DNA of 5,124 nucleotides from a bacterium (GTDB taxonomy: Archaea > Thermoproteota > Nitrososphaeria > Nitrososphaerales > CADDZS01): the NCBI GenBank assembly GCA_027310845.1, contig DAIDAB010000156.1, positions 1 through 5,124 on the forward strand, written 5' to 3'. Positions 4,896 through 5,124 of this stretch are shown here, in pieces (the stretch's first letter is position 1; each line of letters begins with the position of its first letter). The notes beneath the pieces are model-generated. The model was not told the origin of the DNA, ran no database searches, and worked only from the letters and a program-made list of their open reading frames with translations. The translations under genes were made by a program, and so were the position numbers.

Positions 4896-5124
4896 TTGGC
4901 CCCAGAAGCCGAGGTCCAGAGCGATGAATTTAAACAAGAATTGAGCCAAAAACGCTCTGGATCCCAGGAATCAAGTGCAGATCTGTCCCTTTCGATCAAG
5001 GATCTGCAGGCAGAATTCCAGCAAATTTCCGAGCTCACCGAGCTAGAGCGAAGTTATGCGCTAGAGATTCTGGGCTTGTTAAAGGGATTGATAGAACCCC
5101 TGAACGTTTCCCTTCATGTGAAGC
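4896..5124 (+). CDS. Partial acidic, probably coiled-coil protein running off the right edge
   Basis: A plus-strand frame is open from a TAA at 4857-4859 to the end of the window. From the TTG at 4896 it gives 76 codons. The first half is polar and low in hydrophobics (Glu, Gln, Ser, Lys), which suggests disorder. The second half is a regular helical stretch: LSIKDLQAEFQQISELTELE, then RSYALEILGLLKGLIEPLNV. Heptad-like Leu/Ile spacing suggests a coiled coil or helical hairpin. Codon choice is consistent with coding sequence. No ATG exists in frame, so the start is TTG 4896, TTG 4941, or something unrecognised; neither has a Shine-Dalgarno. The TATA-like elements near 4850-4864 fit 4896 best. 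I do not recognise the family. It is divergent from the HTH_45-like gene, which makes it a possible target of that regulator. Confidence 0.6.
   Translation, partial: MAPEAEVQSDEFKQELSQKRSGSQESSADLSLSIKDLQAEFQQISELTELERSYALEILGLLKGLIEPLNVSLHVK

Overview
The window looks archaeal, most likely from a soil ammonia-oxidising thaumarchaeote (Nitrososphaerales). This is inferred from several signs: archaeal-type winged-helix regulators (a PF14947/HTH_45-like protein and a PadR-like protein), TATA-box-like A/T elements 25-30 nt ahead of likely leaderless or short-leader starts, few Shine-Dalgarno sites, and U-tracts rather than classical hairpins at gene ends. There are no RNA genes, CRISPR arrays, insertion sequences or integrases that I can see.

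Left part (1-1246). A short minus-strand frame runs off the left edge. It is followed by a perfect 22-bp palindrome at 202-223, which sits where the TATA box of the next plus-strand gene should be. Downstream are two tandem winged-helix paralogues on the plus strand. The first (245-697) is interrupted by a single in-frame TGA at 374-376 but otherwise open. The second (751-1080) is intact, 109 aa. A T-rich convergent region with a strong inverted repeat separates them from the next block.

Middle part (1247-4145, all minus strand). In transcription order there is a 265-aa PadR-type regulator with an extra C-terminal domain that resembles the PD-(D/E)XK/Mrr nuclease fold but seems to lack its acidic catalytic residue. 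Next comes a four-helix membrane protein of unknown function, then a 12-helix Major Facilitator Superfamily transporter. Each has its own TATA-like element, so they look like a co-oriented cluster of separately started genes rather than one tight operon. The simplest reading is a regulator and two membrane proteins of a small-molecule efflux or stress response. The substrate cannot be told from sequence.

Right part (4146-5124). A 99-aa HTH_45-like winged-helix protein with a glutamine-rich N-terminus lies on the minus strand. It is divergent from a partial acidic, probably coiled-coil protein that runs off the right edge on the plus strand.

The window is unusually rich in small DNA-binding proteins: three intact and one broken in about 5 kb. 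The most notable items are the PadR-nuclease-like fusion, the single-stop paralogue, and the 22-bp palindrome. I do not see convincing evidence of a wholly new multi-gene system.
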